Shown here: positions 1-7,582 of the stretch, in pieces
Layout: each line of letters opens with the position of its first letter
Numbering within the stretch: position 1 is the stretch's first letter
Origin: Planctomycetota bacterium
Lineage (GTDB): Bacteria > Planctomycetota > Phycisphaerae > UBA1845 > CAIVHJ01
NCBI GenBank assembly: GCA_022565195.1
Contig: JADFJZ010000016.1
Location: forward strand, 1-10,008
Direction of reading: 5' to 3'
DNA length: 10,008 bases
Notes under the pieces: generated by a model
Database searches by the model: none
The model's input: the letters and a program-made list of their open reading frames with translations, nothing else
Told to the model about the DNA's origin: nothing
Position numbers and translations under genes: made by a program

Positions 1-233
1 CGCATCGATAGGCCGATTCCGACCTCAAGCGAACATTGTCATGAGAACGCCCTCCTCGCAACGGCACAAGAGCAAAGGCTCTCCTGACCTCCTTTCCGCT
101 CGGATAGGGCGATAGGGAATCCTAATAATCGCTGGTCTTGGCGTTTCGATCTTGCAGCACCAGGGTTGCTGGTGGTAAATTGGTAAGTGCTTCACACCCG
201 GCGAGCAAAGAAACTGTCTGAGGGAGGTCGTTC
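1..233. other. Upstream region of metalloprotease gene; minus-strand SD-like motifs
   Basis: No complete gene is seen here. On the plus strand the only clear signal is AGGGAGG at 221-227, six bases before the ATG at 234. I found no convincing -35/-10 pair; AATAAT at 124-129 resembles a -10 but has no -35 at the right distance. On the minus strand there are two strong purine-rich SD-like motifs: AAAGGAGGT around 96-88 and GAGGAGGG around 58-51. The second stands seven bases before an ATG at 42-40, but that frame hits TGA after five codons. A leftward gene could start here with a different codon and leave the window, but nothing in it is recognisable. A small inverted repeat AGAGC/GCTCT lies at about 69-82. 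Confidence 0.4.
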
Positions 234-3200
234 ATGCGTGGATTGCGATCCTGCTTTGCGCAAATGTCAGTCCGGTCGCTCGTCATCGCGTTCGTCGTGC
301 TCGCGTATCTGCCCGGCTCCGTCGGGGCGGCTCTCGCCGCGCCCGTCCTCGGTGACGTCGTTGAAGTGACGCGCTCGCCGCAGGATCCTGCGTTGAATTT
401 GTTGGACCGGGTGATCCTGGAGCAGATTCTAGCAACGAAGCCGAATGTGACGCTCCGGGGGTTCGCGCTGGGTACTGAGATGAGCGTCGACCTGGAGCTT
501 TCCCGTTTCCGCGTCACGACTGCAGGTACGCGGTTTGTCGTTGGGGGGCGCACCGAGGATGAACTGTTCGCGTTTGATCCGGATCGCGTTCTGCTGCTGC
601 GGGGGCACGTGGCAGGTCGGGCGGGGTCGCGCGTCGTGCTGGCGCTCTCCGAGCATGGCAGCACCGGCCTAATCGACCTCGGAGCCGGCGAGGCCGGTTC
701 AAAAGGAAATCGTCGCTATCAAGTTTCGGGAGGCCCGACGAGCGATGGAACCTCCGATGTGGTCCAATTGCGCGTCTCCAGTCTGCCCAGTCTTGACGGC
801 GTGTTCCCGGGCGTCTCGCTCTGTGGCGTGTCTGATTCCGCCGGCGCAGCCAGTTCAACCGGCGCAGCCAGTTCAACCGGCGCAGCCGGTTCAACGCGCT
901 TCGCGGGCGTCGGGTCGTTGCGCCGCCCGGCCGGCGAGGGCGCTCCTCTGCCGGAAGTAACTCAGCAAGTCGAGTTGGCCATCGAGACCGACTATGAGTT
1001 CTACCAATTGTTCGGCGACCTGGACGCCGCGGCTGCTTATGTGGTCGAACTTTATGCCGTGGTCAGTGACATCTTCTTGCGCGACGTGAACACGCGGATG
1101 GTCTTGACGTTCGTGCGTCTGTGGGACACGCCCGACGATTTGTTCAACGAGCCCAGTCCGATAGGCCCGTTCCGGCAGTATTGGAACAAGAACATGGGTG
1201 AGGTTCATCGCGACGTGGCTCAGTTTCTGTCCGGCCGGCGCGATATGCCCTACGGCGGCTCTGCGTACCTCAATGCGCTGTGCGGTGGCACCGGCTACTC
1301 CGTGGTCGGCTACATCCTCGGATTTTTCTCAGATCCGGCTTTGCCGGGCGTTCATCAATACGACATCTTCGTGACGGCTCACGAACTGGGTCACAACTGC
1401 GGCACGCTGCACACTCACAATTATGGTGTCGATACTTGCAACGACCTCAACGGCCCGCCGCAACGCGGCACAATCATGAGCTACTGTAGCCAGACGGTCA
1501 GCGGCGGAAATTCGGTGACCGACTTGCGCTTTCATGTCGCCACGCAGGGGTATATGAGGGACCATATTTTCGAAGTCGAGTGCGTGGCGAGCGATTGCAA
1601 CGGCAACGGCATCGACGACGAAATTGATATCGCCGACGAGACCAGCGCGGACGCGAATGCCAACGGCATCCCCGATGAATGCGAGGACTGCAACGGCAAC
1701 GGTGAGCTGGACGAGGACGATATCGCCGGAGGCGAGAGCACGGATCTGAACGGAAACGGAGTTCCGGACGAGTGTGAGGCGGATTGCAATGGGAACGGAG
1801 TGCCGGATGATCTGGATATCGAGGGCGGCCTGTCCGAGGACCTGGACGGCAACAATGTGCCCGATTCGTGCCAGGAAGATTGTGATCAGGACGGCGTGTC
1901 GGACTACAACCAGATCCAGTCGGACATGAGCCTGGATATCGACCGCAATGCTGCCCTGGATGCGTGCCAAGATTGCGATGGTGACGGCGTCAGCGATTTG
2001 GACGCTCTGGGCGGCACGCGTAACGTGTGGGTCGCGTCGCTGGGCGGCAGCACGGATATTTATGAGTTCCATGCGCTAAGCGGCGTGCGTGTAAAACTTT
2101 CCGACCCTTCTTTTGTCGATAGTGGCCAGGATGTGGTCATCACGCCCGAGGCGCGCATCTTCGTTTCCAGCGCCTTCGGCGATCGGATCGTCGAGTTCGA
2201 TGCGGCCGGTGCGTATGTCGGCGACTTCGTTGTGGCCGGCAGCGGGGGGCTGAACTACCCGACCGGCATGGTCATCGCCCCCACCGGCAACCTCCTGGTT
2301 GCGAGCAGGGACACCGACAGCGTACTGGAATATGACGGCCAGAACGGCGATTTTCTCCGCGTCTTCGTGGAAGCTGAATCGGGCGGCCTGAACGGGCCGT
2401 TTGGCCTGGCGTTCGGCCCGAACGGGAACCTGTTCGTGACGAGCAGCGACAATCGGGTGATTGAATACGACGGCGAGACCGGCGTTTTGGTCGGCGAGTT
2501 TGTCACTGCCGAAGACAACGGCGGTTTGCTCACGCCGCGCGGTTTGCTGTTCAAGCCCGACGGCAATCTGATTGTGGCGAGCTTCGAGGGGGATGAAGTC
2601 CTCGAGTACGATGGAGCCACCGGGGCTCACGTGGGCAAGTTCAACATCGGCGGGACCGAACAAGTACTGGTAGTGGATGGGCCCTGGGGTCTGCGCCTCG
2701 GCTGGGACGGCCAAGTGTACATCAGCCGGCATTTCTCGGGTGGTGACGGCTTCGATGGGGGAGGCCATGATGATGGCGACGGGCACGGCGGCCTGCGCAT
2801 CCAGGAGCTACACGTCAACTCCACGCGGATCTATGTGTTCAATGCCGAGACGGGCTGGTTCATGCGATCGTATATTCTGGGCAACGACACGGGTTTGTCC
2901 TTTCCGACCGGATTTGACTTCATGCCGGATGTGGGCGGTGACTGCAATTTCAATTTCGTGCCTGATTCCTGCGACATTGCTTCCGGAACCAGCGGGGACC
3001 TCAACGCCAACGGCACGCCGGATGAATGCGAATGCCCTGCGGATTTGAACGGCGACGGCATGGTCGGACCGTGGGATCTGGCTTTGCTGCTGGGATCCTG
3101 GGGTCCGTGCGGATCGCCCTGTGTGCCGGGCGTCCCGTTCAACGGTTGCGCCTCCGATATGACAGGCGACTGCACCGTGGGTCCGCTCGATTTGGCCCTG

Positions 3201-3239
3201 ATCCTCGGTGCCTGGGGTCCGTGCCCATCGGAGGGCTGA
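234..3239 (+). CDS. Secreted reprolysin-like zinc metalloprotease with calcium repeats, NHL propeller and dockerin-like tail
   Basis: This is a predicted exported endopeptidase of the M12/reprolysin-like metzincins. Residues 1-36 look like a signal peptide (Arg-rich start, hydrophobic core at 15-34, likely cut after ALAA). About 37-240 is a pro-region ending in an Ala/Ser/Gly/Thr linker. The catalytic domain spans about 242-445: HELGHNCGTLH gives zinc ligands H383, H387 and H393 with catalytic E384, and TIMSYC at 413-418 is the Met-turn. Calcium-binding DCNGNG-type repeats start at 454, 485, 517, 549 and 580 (the last is half length). About 597-900 is an NHL-like propeller with blades of the form V-x-E-Y-D-G-x-T-G and G-N-L-x-V-x-S. 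A further repeat (903-933) leads into two EF-hand/dockerin-like motifs (about 936-998), each ending GxWGPC. The ATG is chosen because AGGGAGG sits six bases upstream; M11 is a weaker alternative. The gene converges on the S8 protease gene. The substrate is unknown. The protease class is secure; the propeller assignment is by blade pattern. Confidence 0.9.
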   Translation: MRGLRSCFAQMSVRSLVIAFVVLAYLPGSVGAALAAPVLGDVVEVTRSPQDPALNLLDRVILEQILATKPNVTLRGFALGTEMSVDLELSRFRVTTAGTRFVVGGRTEDELFAFDPDRVLLLRGHVAGRAGSRVVLALSEHGSTGLIDLGAGEAGSKGNRRYQVSGGPTSDGTSDVVQLRVSSLPSLDGVFPGVSLCGVSDSAGAASSTGAASSTGAAGSTRFAGVGSLRRPAGEGAPLPEVTQQVELAIETDYEFYQLFGDLDAAAAYVVELYAVVSDIFLRDVNTRMVLTFVRLWDTPDDLFNEPSPIGPFRQYWNKNMGEVHRDVAQFLSGRRDMPYGGSAYLNALCGGTGYSVVGYILGFFSDPALPGVHQYDIFVTAHELGHNCGTLHTHNYGVDTCNDLNGPPQRGTIMSYCSQTVSGGNSVTDLRFHVATQGYMRDHIFEVECVASDCNGNGIDDEIDIADETSADANANGIPDECEDCNGNGELDEDDIAGGESTDLNGNGVPDECEADCNGNGVPDDLDIEGGLSEDLDGNNVPDSCQEDCDQDGVSDYNQIQSDMSLDIDRNAALDACQDCDGDGVSDLDALGGTRNVWVASLGGSTDIYEFHALSGVRVKLSDPSFVDSGQDVVITPEARIFVSSAFGDRIVEFDAAGAYVGDFVVAGSGGLNYPTGMVIAPTGNLLVASRDTDSVLEYDGQNGDFLRVFVEAESGGLNGPFGLAFGPNGNLFVTSSDNRVIEYDGETGVLVGEFVTAEDNGGLLTPRGLLFKPDGNLIVASFEGDEVLEYDGATGAHVGKFNIGGTEQVLVVDGPWGLRLGWDGQVYISRHFSGGDGFDGGGHDDGDGHGGLRIQELHVNSTRIYVFNAETGWFMRSYILGNDTGLSFPTGFDFMPDVGGDCNFNFVPDSCDIASGTSGDLNANGTPDECECPADLNGDGMVGPWDLALLLGSWGPCGSPCVPGVPFNGCASDMTGDCTVGPLDLALILGAWGPCPSEG
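841..894 (+). repeat. Three tandem copies of an 18-bp unit (coding linker)
   Basis: Units 841-858 and 859-876 are identical (CCGGCGCAGCCAGTTCAA), and 877-894 differs by one base (A to G at unit position 12). The unit length is a multiple of three, so the metalloprotease frame is kept and the repeat adds a six-residue Ala/Ser/Thr/Gly motif three times in the linker between pro-region and catalytic domain. Such a repeat can expand or contract by slippage without breaking the protein. Confidence 0.95.
1593..2015 (+). repeat. Coding array of 31-32-residue calcium-binding repeats
   Basis: Within the metalloprotease, residues 454-594 form four full units and one half unit beginning D-C-N/D-x-N/D-G at residues 454, 485, 517, 549 and 580, a DNA period of 93-96 bp. 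A typical unit reads DCNGNGxxD, then a short Ile/Gly/Glu stretch, then DxNGNGxPDxCE. The regular Asp/Asn spacing resembles thrombospondin type 3 and EF-loop calcium sites, and the two Cys per unit could form disulfides. The fourth unit is degenerate (DIDRNAALDACQ). A sixth copy sits at residues 903-933, beyond the propeller. Confidence 0.85.
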
Positions 3240-3343
3240 GGTCGGTGCTCGACATTCAATTGCCGACAACCTGATCCCAAAAGGCAGCAGTTATTGCGAG
3301 CGGTAGTATCCGTCTGGTCATCTCTTTGTACGCCGTAGGGGTC

Positions 3344-6300
3344 TCATTGACACAAGCCCCAAGAACCGAGCAAGACGGCCAGATCGAACGCCCCGATGAA
3401 ACCGTTTTCGTCAGCATCGAGGCAAGCGCTGTCGGGCGTCACCGGGCCCCAGGCGCCCAGCAGAATCGCCAGGTCAAAGGCTCCCGTATTACCGCTGCCG
3501 TCGCTGTCGGTCGGGCAGTCACCGCAGTCGGAGTCGGGCAGCGTCACCAGGAGCGAGACGTTGTCAAAAGCGACATTGTAGCTCCAGCCCTCGGCACCCA
3601 CGGTGATCTGAAGGATGAGGTCCATGAATGGATCCGCTTGCAGAAGGTCAAATGTTCGATGCTGCCAGATCCCCGCAGGGATCTGCTCCGCGAGCGGCAG
3701 CGGATCAGGTTCATGAGACGGATCGACATCCGTATAGAAGGATCTGCGGATCGTATAGAGCTGCCCTTGATCATCCTGATAGTCGACCCACACATTGGCC
3801 GGATAGACATTCCACAGGTTGTACTCTGCAAAATTGTGTGTATAGATCAACACATCGAAGCTCAAGGTCAGCGCTTCGGCGGAACTTGCCTGAACAGCGA
3901 GCACCTGATCAACGACCAGAGAACTGTCACTGTCAGCGTCCGGTCGAGAGATGTTCAGCGCGTTTTCCATGCTCAGAATGTTGATGACGTTCCACTCGGG
4001 CTCCGGCGCCGACTTGGAACTTGAGGTAACGGTCCATCCGGGAGGTCCCAGCTCCCCGGGCTCCCCGTCGAAGCCCCCATTGTCCACCGATTCCGCCTCC
4101 GCGTCCGTGTGCCCGCCTTCGTAGGCCCCCATGTCCACTTGGGGCAGGGCGCAGCTTCCACCATCCGTCACGTTCGGATCGTCCTCGAAGCGACGATCGC
4201 CTTCGCGGTCGTAGCCGACCAATGAGGGAACAGCCTCGTTGTTGGCTATATCGATGCAGGGAGAATTGAAGCTCAGGCGCAGGTCATCATCCTCCGTGCC
4301 GGCCTGGGCATCTCCACCGACCGCATCCAGGAACTTCGGATCGTAGTCGATGTTGCCGACACCTGAGTAGGCGCTGCCGTCCTCGGATGCATCCATGACG
4401 CAACTGTAGGTCACAGTCGGGCTGCCGCCGGCGACGTATATCTGGGCAGCGCTGTTGGTGGTACCGTTTTGATCTTGGTTGTTCCACAGAATGCAATTGA
4501 TCACCTCTGAATCGCCACCTTCGTTGTAGATGCCCCCACCATTCGAACTCGCTGTGTTCTCGCTAAAAGAACAGTTGGTGATAGTCGAACCTCCGAAAGG
4601 CAGTGCGAGTCTATTGAGTGTCAGGCCTCCACCGTTGACAGACTGGTTGCCGCTGAACACACCGTTGGTGACCTGCGCACTGCTGTCCACGATATACATG
4701 CCGCCCCCGCGGAAGTCCGATTTGTTCCCGATAAAGGTGCAGCGCAGAAAGTGCGCATTGCTGCCGCCGGCGTACACACCGCCACCACTGCTCGTGGCCC
4801 AGTTATCTTCGATCAAACAATCGACGATGGTGGGGCTGCCCGCATCGATGAACATGCCGGCACCCACATGCGAATTGGCGTAGCCGCCTCTAATGGTAAA
4901 CCCGTCCAGCACCGCCTGCCGGCCGACACTGAACCCCGTGACGACGTGCATGCTGTTGTCCGAGCGGTTGGAAAAGTTGGTGCCATCGTTGCCCAAGAGA
5001 TCTCCTGTCAGGATACTTTGGTTGGTCGTTGGATCACGCTGATGGCGATAGGACTCCCCGTTGGGCCCGCCCGCGAACCCGCCATAGATTTCGACCCAGT
5101 CCTTGAGTTCGAAGCTGGCATTCTGATCTGTGCCGCTGTGGGGTTTGTACTCCCCGTCAGCGACCCATACCTCATCACCCGCCGCGGCGCCGGCCAGGCC
5201 GTCCTGCAGATCGCCGTACGCGTTGCTCCAGCTGCTGCCGTCATTGGCCCCGCCGGTGACATTGGCATCCACGTGGATGATGCTCCGCGTGTTGCGATTG
5301 ACGGTGGCACGAATGTTGATCAAACCGTAGCCGACCAGATCATTCGAGGACGGATAGATTGAAGCGTTATTCAGCAGCGCACTTCTGACCTGCGTCGGTG
5401 TGAGGTTGGGTTCGGCTTCGAGGAGCGCTGCGGCAGCACCTGCCGCCACCGGGCTGGCCATGCTGGTGCCCCAGCTCACGTAGTAATCATTGCTGATTGT
5501 GCGGTTCGCATTATTCGCGTGGCCTGTCGTATCGCGTACCGAGATCGTCGCGGCGCCGGGTGCAACGCACTCGGGCTTGGTCATCCCATCGATGCGCGGT
5601 CCACGCGAACTGAACGGCGCCAGGCCGTCGATCGTAAATGACAGCGCGCCGGGATCCGAGCAGTTGCCCTGAGAATTGACCCACTGGCGGCGCTGGGCCC
5701 ACGCCCCGACCGCGATCGCCTTGTCCGCCAGTCCCGGAGAGGTGATCGTGTAATTGGGATCCGCGTTGTCGAACGTGCCGTCCCCGCTGACGCGGTAAAG
5801 ATGGACCAGCGGCGTGGTGCCGGAGCCGGCGCTGTTCGTGGCTCTCAGCGTATAGGTTCTGGACTGGCCTGAGGGAACATTGTGAAAAAGCCCATAGGTA
5901 TGATATTCCGTACCCCGGGAGCTCTGCTGCCCGGCGCCGCCGAACCAATGCTCGAAGCAGTCGTCGTTGCCGCCCGCACAGGAACCGATCGAGCTTTCAT
6001 TTCGATCGCAATTGGTGCATTGCACGCTGATGTTGCCATCGCTGGAATTGTTGTCGCGCCACAACACTCGAAAAGCGTTGACGGCGGCCGCCGATCCGCT
6101 GCTGTTGTCGATTGTGAAGTCGATGTCCACATAGTTGTTGCCCGGCGCCGCCATGCCCGAGCCGTGACGCGCTTTGTTGGCATCATTGCCGGCCGAGACG
6201 AAGACCACGATGCCGTCATTGACCACAGCAGAATCAAGGGCCTGCTCCACCGAGTCGGAACCGTCTCGATACTTGGAATCACCACCGAAGCTCAAGTTGA

Positions 6301-7192
6301 AGACCTGACAACCGTCCTGGGCGGCGTGGCTGAACGCGTCAATCAGATGTTGCGAGGTCGTGTTCCCCGAGCTGTCCACGATCTTATAGAAATAGAGGTC
6401 GGCACCCGGCGCCATGCCGCCATACTCGCCCTCCTGGTCGTAATGCGGCGTGGGGCTGCCCCCGGATTGCGCACCGCTGCCCAGAACCGTGCCCGTGACA
6501 TGCGTACCGTGCGCGTTATAAGGGGCAATATTCGAGCTCCCATTGGTGACGTTGTAGGCGACCGCCGGCGTGGGGATGTCGGCATGGCTGGTGTCGAGCC
6601 CGGTGTCCGCGACCGCGACCTTCACACCCGAGCCATCCAGGAAGGTTTCCATGTTGCGATCGATCATGATCCGTGACAGATCGTTCTGCGGGTCATAGCG
6701 CTGCTCGATCGACATCAGGCGGACAACACGATCGTCATCCTGCACCAACTGCAGGCTGCCATAGTTAACCCGCGCCACGTGAAATCCCAACGGATGCAAA
6801 TCCGCAACGGGCGGCACCCAGATGTCGGGATCGACCTCGATGCCCTGGGCCGCCAGGGCTGCAATCTCCTCCTCGCTGAGCCGCTCGTGTACGTAGAGTG
6901 CGGATGTTTCGAAATCAAGGTTGTCTTCAAAGATGCCGAGCTGCCTGAGGTATTCCTCGTGCTGCTCCACAGACATCGTCGGGGGTCGGACCTTCATCTG
7001 CCGATGCCACAGGATTTGAGCGTCGATCTTGTCGAGGGATTCACCGGTATCGCCGAATGGCGATTCCTGAATCTGAGACTCTGCCCTGGATGGCAGAATG
7101 AGCAGCCCCGTGACAGCGAGCACGGGCATGAAGGCGAAGCAGCGGGTCCAGGTGCCCTGTCTGATCTGAGAAGCAATCGCACATGACGACAT
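3344..7192 (-). CDS. Secreted subtilisin-family (S8) protease with beta-helix and dockerin-like tail
   Basis: This is a predicted exported serine endopeptidase. Residues 1-37 are a signal peptide (hydrophobic core about 19-34). About 40-175 is a pro-region. The S8 domain spans about 185-630, with Asp in ADTGLD (D196), His in AHGTHVTG (H228), oxyanion Asn in SAGND (N336) and Ser in GTSMASP (S577). The N336-S577 distance is 241 residues against 66 in subtilisin, so about 170 residues are inserted; they look beta-rich with Cys at 392, 395, 404 and 412. About 638-1025 is a right-handed parallel beta-helix with rungs marked by GGG or GAG at 777, 803, 829, 854 and 885 and NCxFxxN motifs. About 1036-1220 looks like a beta-sandwich. 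Two dockerin-like motifs with GAFDLAxLLGxWG close the protein (about 1223-1280). AGGAGG six bases upstream fixes the start. It lies one base after the stop of an 85-codon gene and is probably cotranscribed with it. All catalytic residues are present. The target is unknown. Confidence 0.9.
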   Translation of the reverse strand: MSSCAIASQIRQGTWTRCFAFMPVLAVTGLLILPSRAESQIQESPFGDTGESLDKIDAQILWHRQMKVRPPTMSVEQHEEYLRQLGIFEDNLDFETSALYVHERLSEEEIAALAAQGIEVDPDIWVPPVADLHPLGFHVARVNYGSLQLVQDDDRVVRLMSIEQRYDPQNDLSRIMIDRNMETFLDGSGVKVAVADTGLDTSHADIPTPAVAYNVTNGSSNIAPYNAHGTHVTGTVLGSGAQSGGSPTPHYDQEGEYGGMAPGADLYFYKIVDSSGNTTSQHLIDAFSHAAQDGCQVFNLSFGGDSKYRDGSDSVEQALDSAVVNDGIVVFVSAGNDANKARHGSGMAAPGNNYVDIDFTIDNSSGSAAAVNAFRVLWRDNNSSDGNISVQCTNCDRNESSIGSCAGGNDDCFEHWFGGAGQQSSRGTEYHTYGLFHNVPSGQSRTYTLRATNSAGSGTTPLVHLYRVSGDGTFDNADPNYTITSPGLADKAIAVGAWAQRRQWVNSQGNCSDPGALSFTIDGLAPFSSRGPRIDGMTKPECVAPGAATISVRDTTGHANNANRTISNDYYVSWGTSMASPVAAGAAAALLEAEPNLTPTQVRSALLNNASIYPSSNDLVGYGLINIRATVNRNTRSIIHVDANVTGGANDGSSWSNAYGDLQDGLAGAAAGDEVWVADGEYKPHSGTDQNASFELKDWVEIYGGFAGGPNGESYRHQRDPTTNQSILTGDLLGNDGTNFSNRSDNSMHVVTGFSVGRQAVLDGFTIRGGYANSHVGAGMFIDAGSPTIVDCLIEDNWATSSGGGVYAGGSNAHFLRCTFIGNKSDFRGGGMYIVDSSAQVTNGVFSGNQSVNGGGLTLNRLALPFGGSTITNCSFSENTASSNGGGIYNEGGDSEVINCILWNNQDQNGTTNSAAQIYVAGGSPTVTYSCVMDASEDGSAYSGVGNIDYDPKFLDAVGGDAQAGTEDDDLRLSFNSPCIDIANNEAVPSLVGYDREGDRRFEDDPNVTDGGSCALPQVDMGAYEGGHTDAEAESVDNGGFDGEPGELGPPGWTVTSSSKSAPEPEWNVINILSMENALNISRPDADSDSSLVVDQVLAVQASSAEALTLSFDVLIYTHNFAEYNLWNVYPANVWVDYQDDQGQLYTIRRSFYTDVDPSHEPDPLPLAEQIPAGIWQHRTFDLLQADPFMDLILQITVGAEGWSYNVAFDNVSLLVTLPDSDCGDCPTDSDGSGNTGAFDLAILLGAWGPVTPDSACLDADENGFIGAFDLAVLLGSWGLCQ

Positions 7193-7193
7193 A

Positions 7194-7451
7194 TCAAACC
7201 TCCTTTAGTTGAAAGTGAACCCACATACCGCCACCGCCGGACTGCGCAGAATTCCCGATAAACTGACAGTTGGTCAGCGTCAGCGAGGCCTTTTCACCTC
7301 TGTTTAGGGCATCGCCACCGCGCTGCCCCGGTGCCACCGGCTTGGCCTCCGCCTGCGATCCGGTCGTCGCTGTGATGGCGAGCGCTGCGACGACCCACCA
7401 GAAACTGAGTCTTTCAATTCCGCGTCTCGGGTTCAGTGGGCGATGGGGCAT
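7194..7451 (-). CDS. Short secreted protein: signal peptide plus one beta-helix rung, probably truncated
   Basis: This is an 85-residue product. Residues 1-36 are a convincing signal peptide: Arg/His-rich start, core FWWVVAALAITATTG, and SQAEA before a likely cut at KP. About 37-54 is a polar linker. About 56-77 is one rung of the polymorphic-outer-membrane-protein type, with NCQFIGN at 61-67 followed by SGGGGMW. This is the same pattern as the rungs in the S8 protein next door (for example NCSFSEN then NGGGIY). The protein ends just after it, whereas beta-helices need many rungs, so it is either the 5' remnant of a larger beta-helix gene or a small secreted partner. The ATG at 7451 is chosen because GAGGAG lies six bases upstream; a TTG at 7577 would start almost at the predicted transcript end and has no ribosome site. 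The last codons (K-E-V) contain the Shine-Dalgarno of the S8 gene, and the stop is one base before that ATG. I see the gene and its signals; its function, if any, is unknown. Confidence 0.65.
   Translation of the reverse strand: MPHRPLNPRRGIERLSFWWVVAALAITATTGSQAEAKPVAPGQRGGDALNRGEKASLTLTNCQFIGNSAQSGGGGMWVHFQLKEV
7199..7206 (-). promoter_or_regulatory. Ribosome binding site of the S8 gene inside the upstream gene
   Basis: On the minus strand AAAGGAGG lies six bases before the S8 ATG and overlaps the final Lys-Glu-Val codons of the 85-residue gene. It decides the S8 start. The one-base gap between stop and start suggests ribosomes finishing the short gene could re-initiate on the protease gene. 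Confidence 0.85.
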
Positions 7452-7457
7452 GGTGAT

Positions 7458-7463
7458 CTCCTC
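7458..7463 (-). promoter_or_regulatory. Ribosome binding site deciding the start of the 85-codon gene
   Basis: GAGGAG on the minus strand stands six bases before the ATG at 7451-7449. The spacing matches that of the other two protease-region genes and puts the start directly before a textbook signal peptide, which argues against the longer reading from a TTG at 7577. Confidence 0.75.
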
Positions 7464-7582
7464 GTGTCGGATCGGATTTGGAATCGGGCGTGTGTCGGAT
7501 CTTGAATTGACATCCCCCAACCTTCCGGCCGTTGCGGCTAGGGTGTTTGAAGAACAAACGAACCTAAGACAGTCCAATTGTT

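Noticed and set aside
1593..2015. CRISPR-like or noncoding repeat array
   Set aside because: The 93-96 bp periodicity is fully explained by protein repeats in the open frame; units diverge at synonymous and non-synonymous sites and there are no unique spacers.
1329..2072. Long minus-strand open frame opposite the calcium repeats
   Set aside because: Its Val/Ile/Ala-rich product mirrors the complement of the Asp/Asn/Gly codons of the repeat array; the sense strand has an intact zinc site and domain order.
3241..3267. Terminator between the convergent proteases
   Set aside because: The only stem, GTCGG/CCGAC, has 5 bp and a 17-base loop with no T-tract, so I could not support a terminator although one would be expected here.
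3326..4024. Long plus-strand open frame opposite the S8 gene
   Set aside because: It is antisense to the beta-sandwich and dockerin-like coding region, has no ribosome site, and its product shows no recognisable domain; high GC alone explains it.
7507..7512. Perfect TTGACA on the plus strand as a -35 element
   Set aside because: The sequence 16-18 bases downstream (around CGTTGC) does not resemble a -10, and there is no plus-strand gene for it to serve.
7452..7577. N-terminal extension of the mini-gene to a TTG at 7577
   Set aside because: The TTG falls at the predicted transcript start without an SD, and the extension would bury the signal peptide about 43 residues inside the protein.
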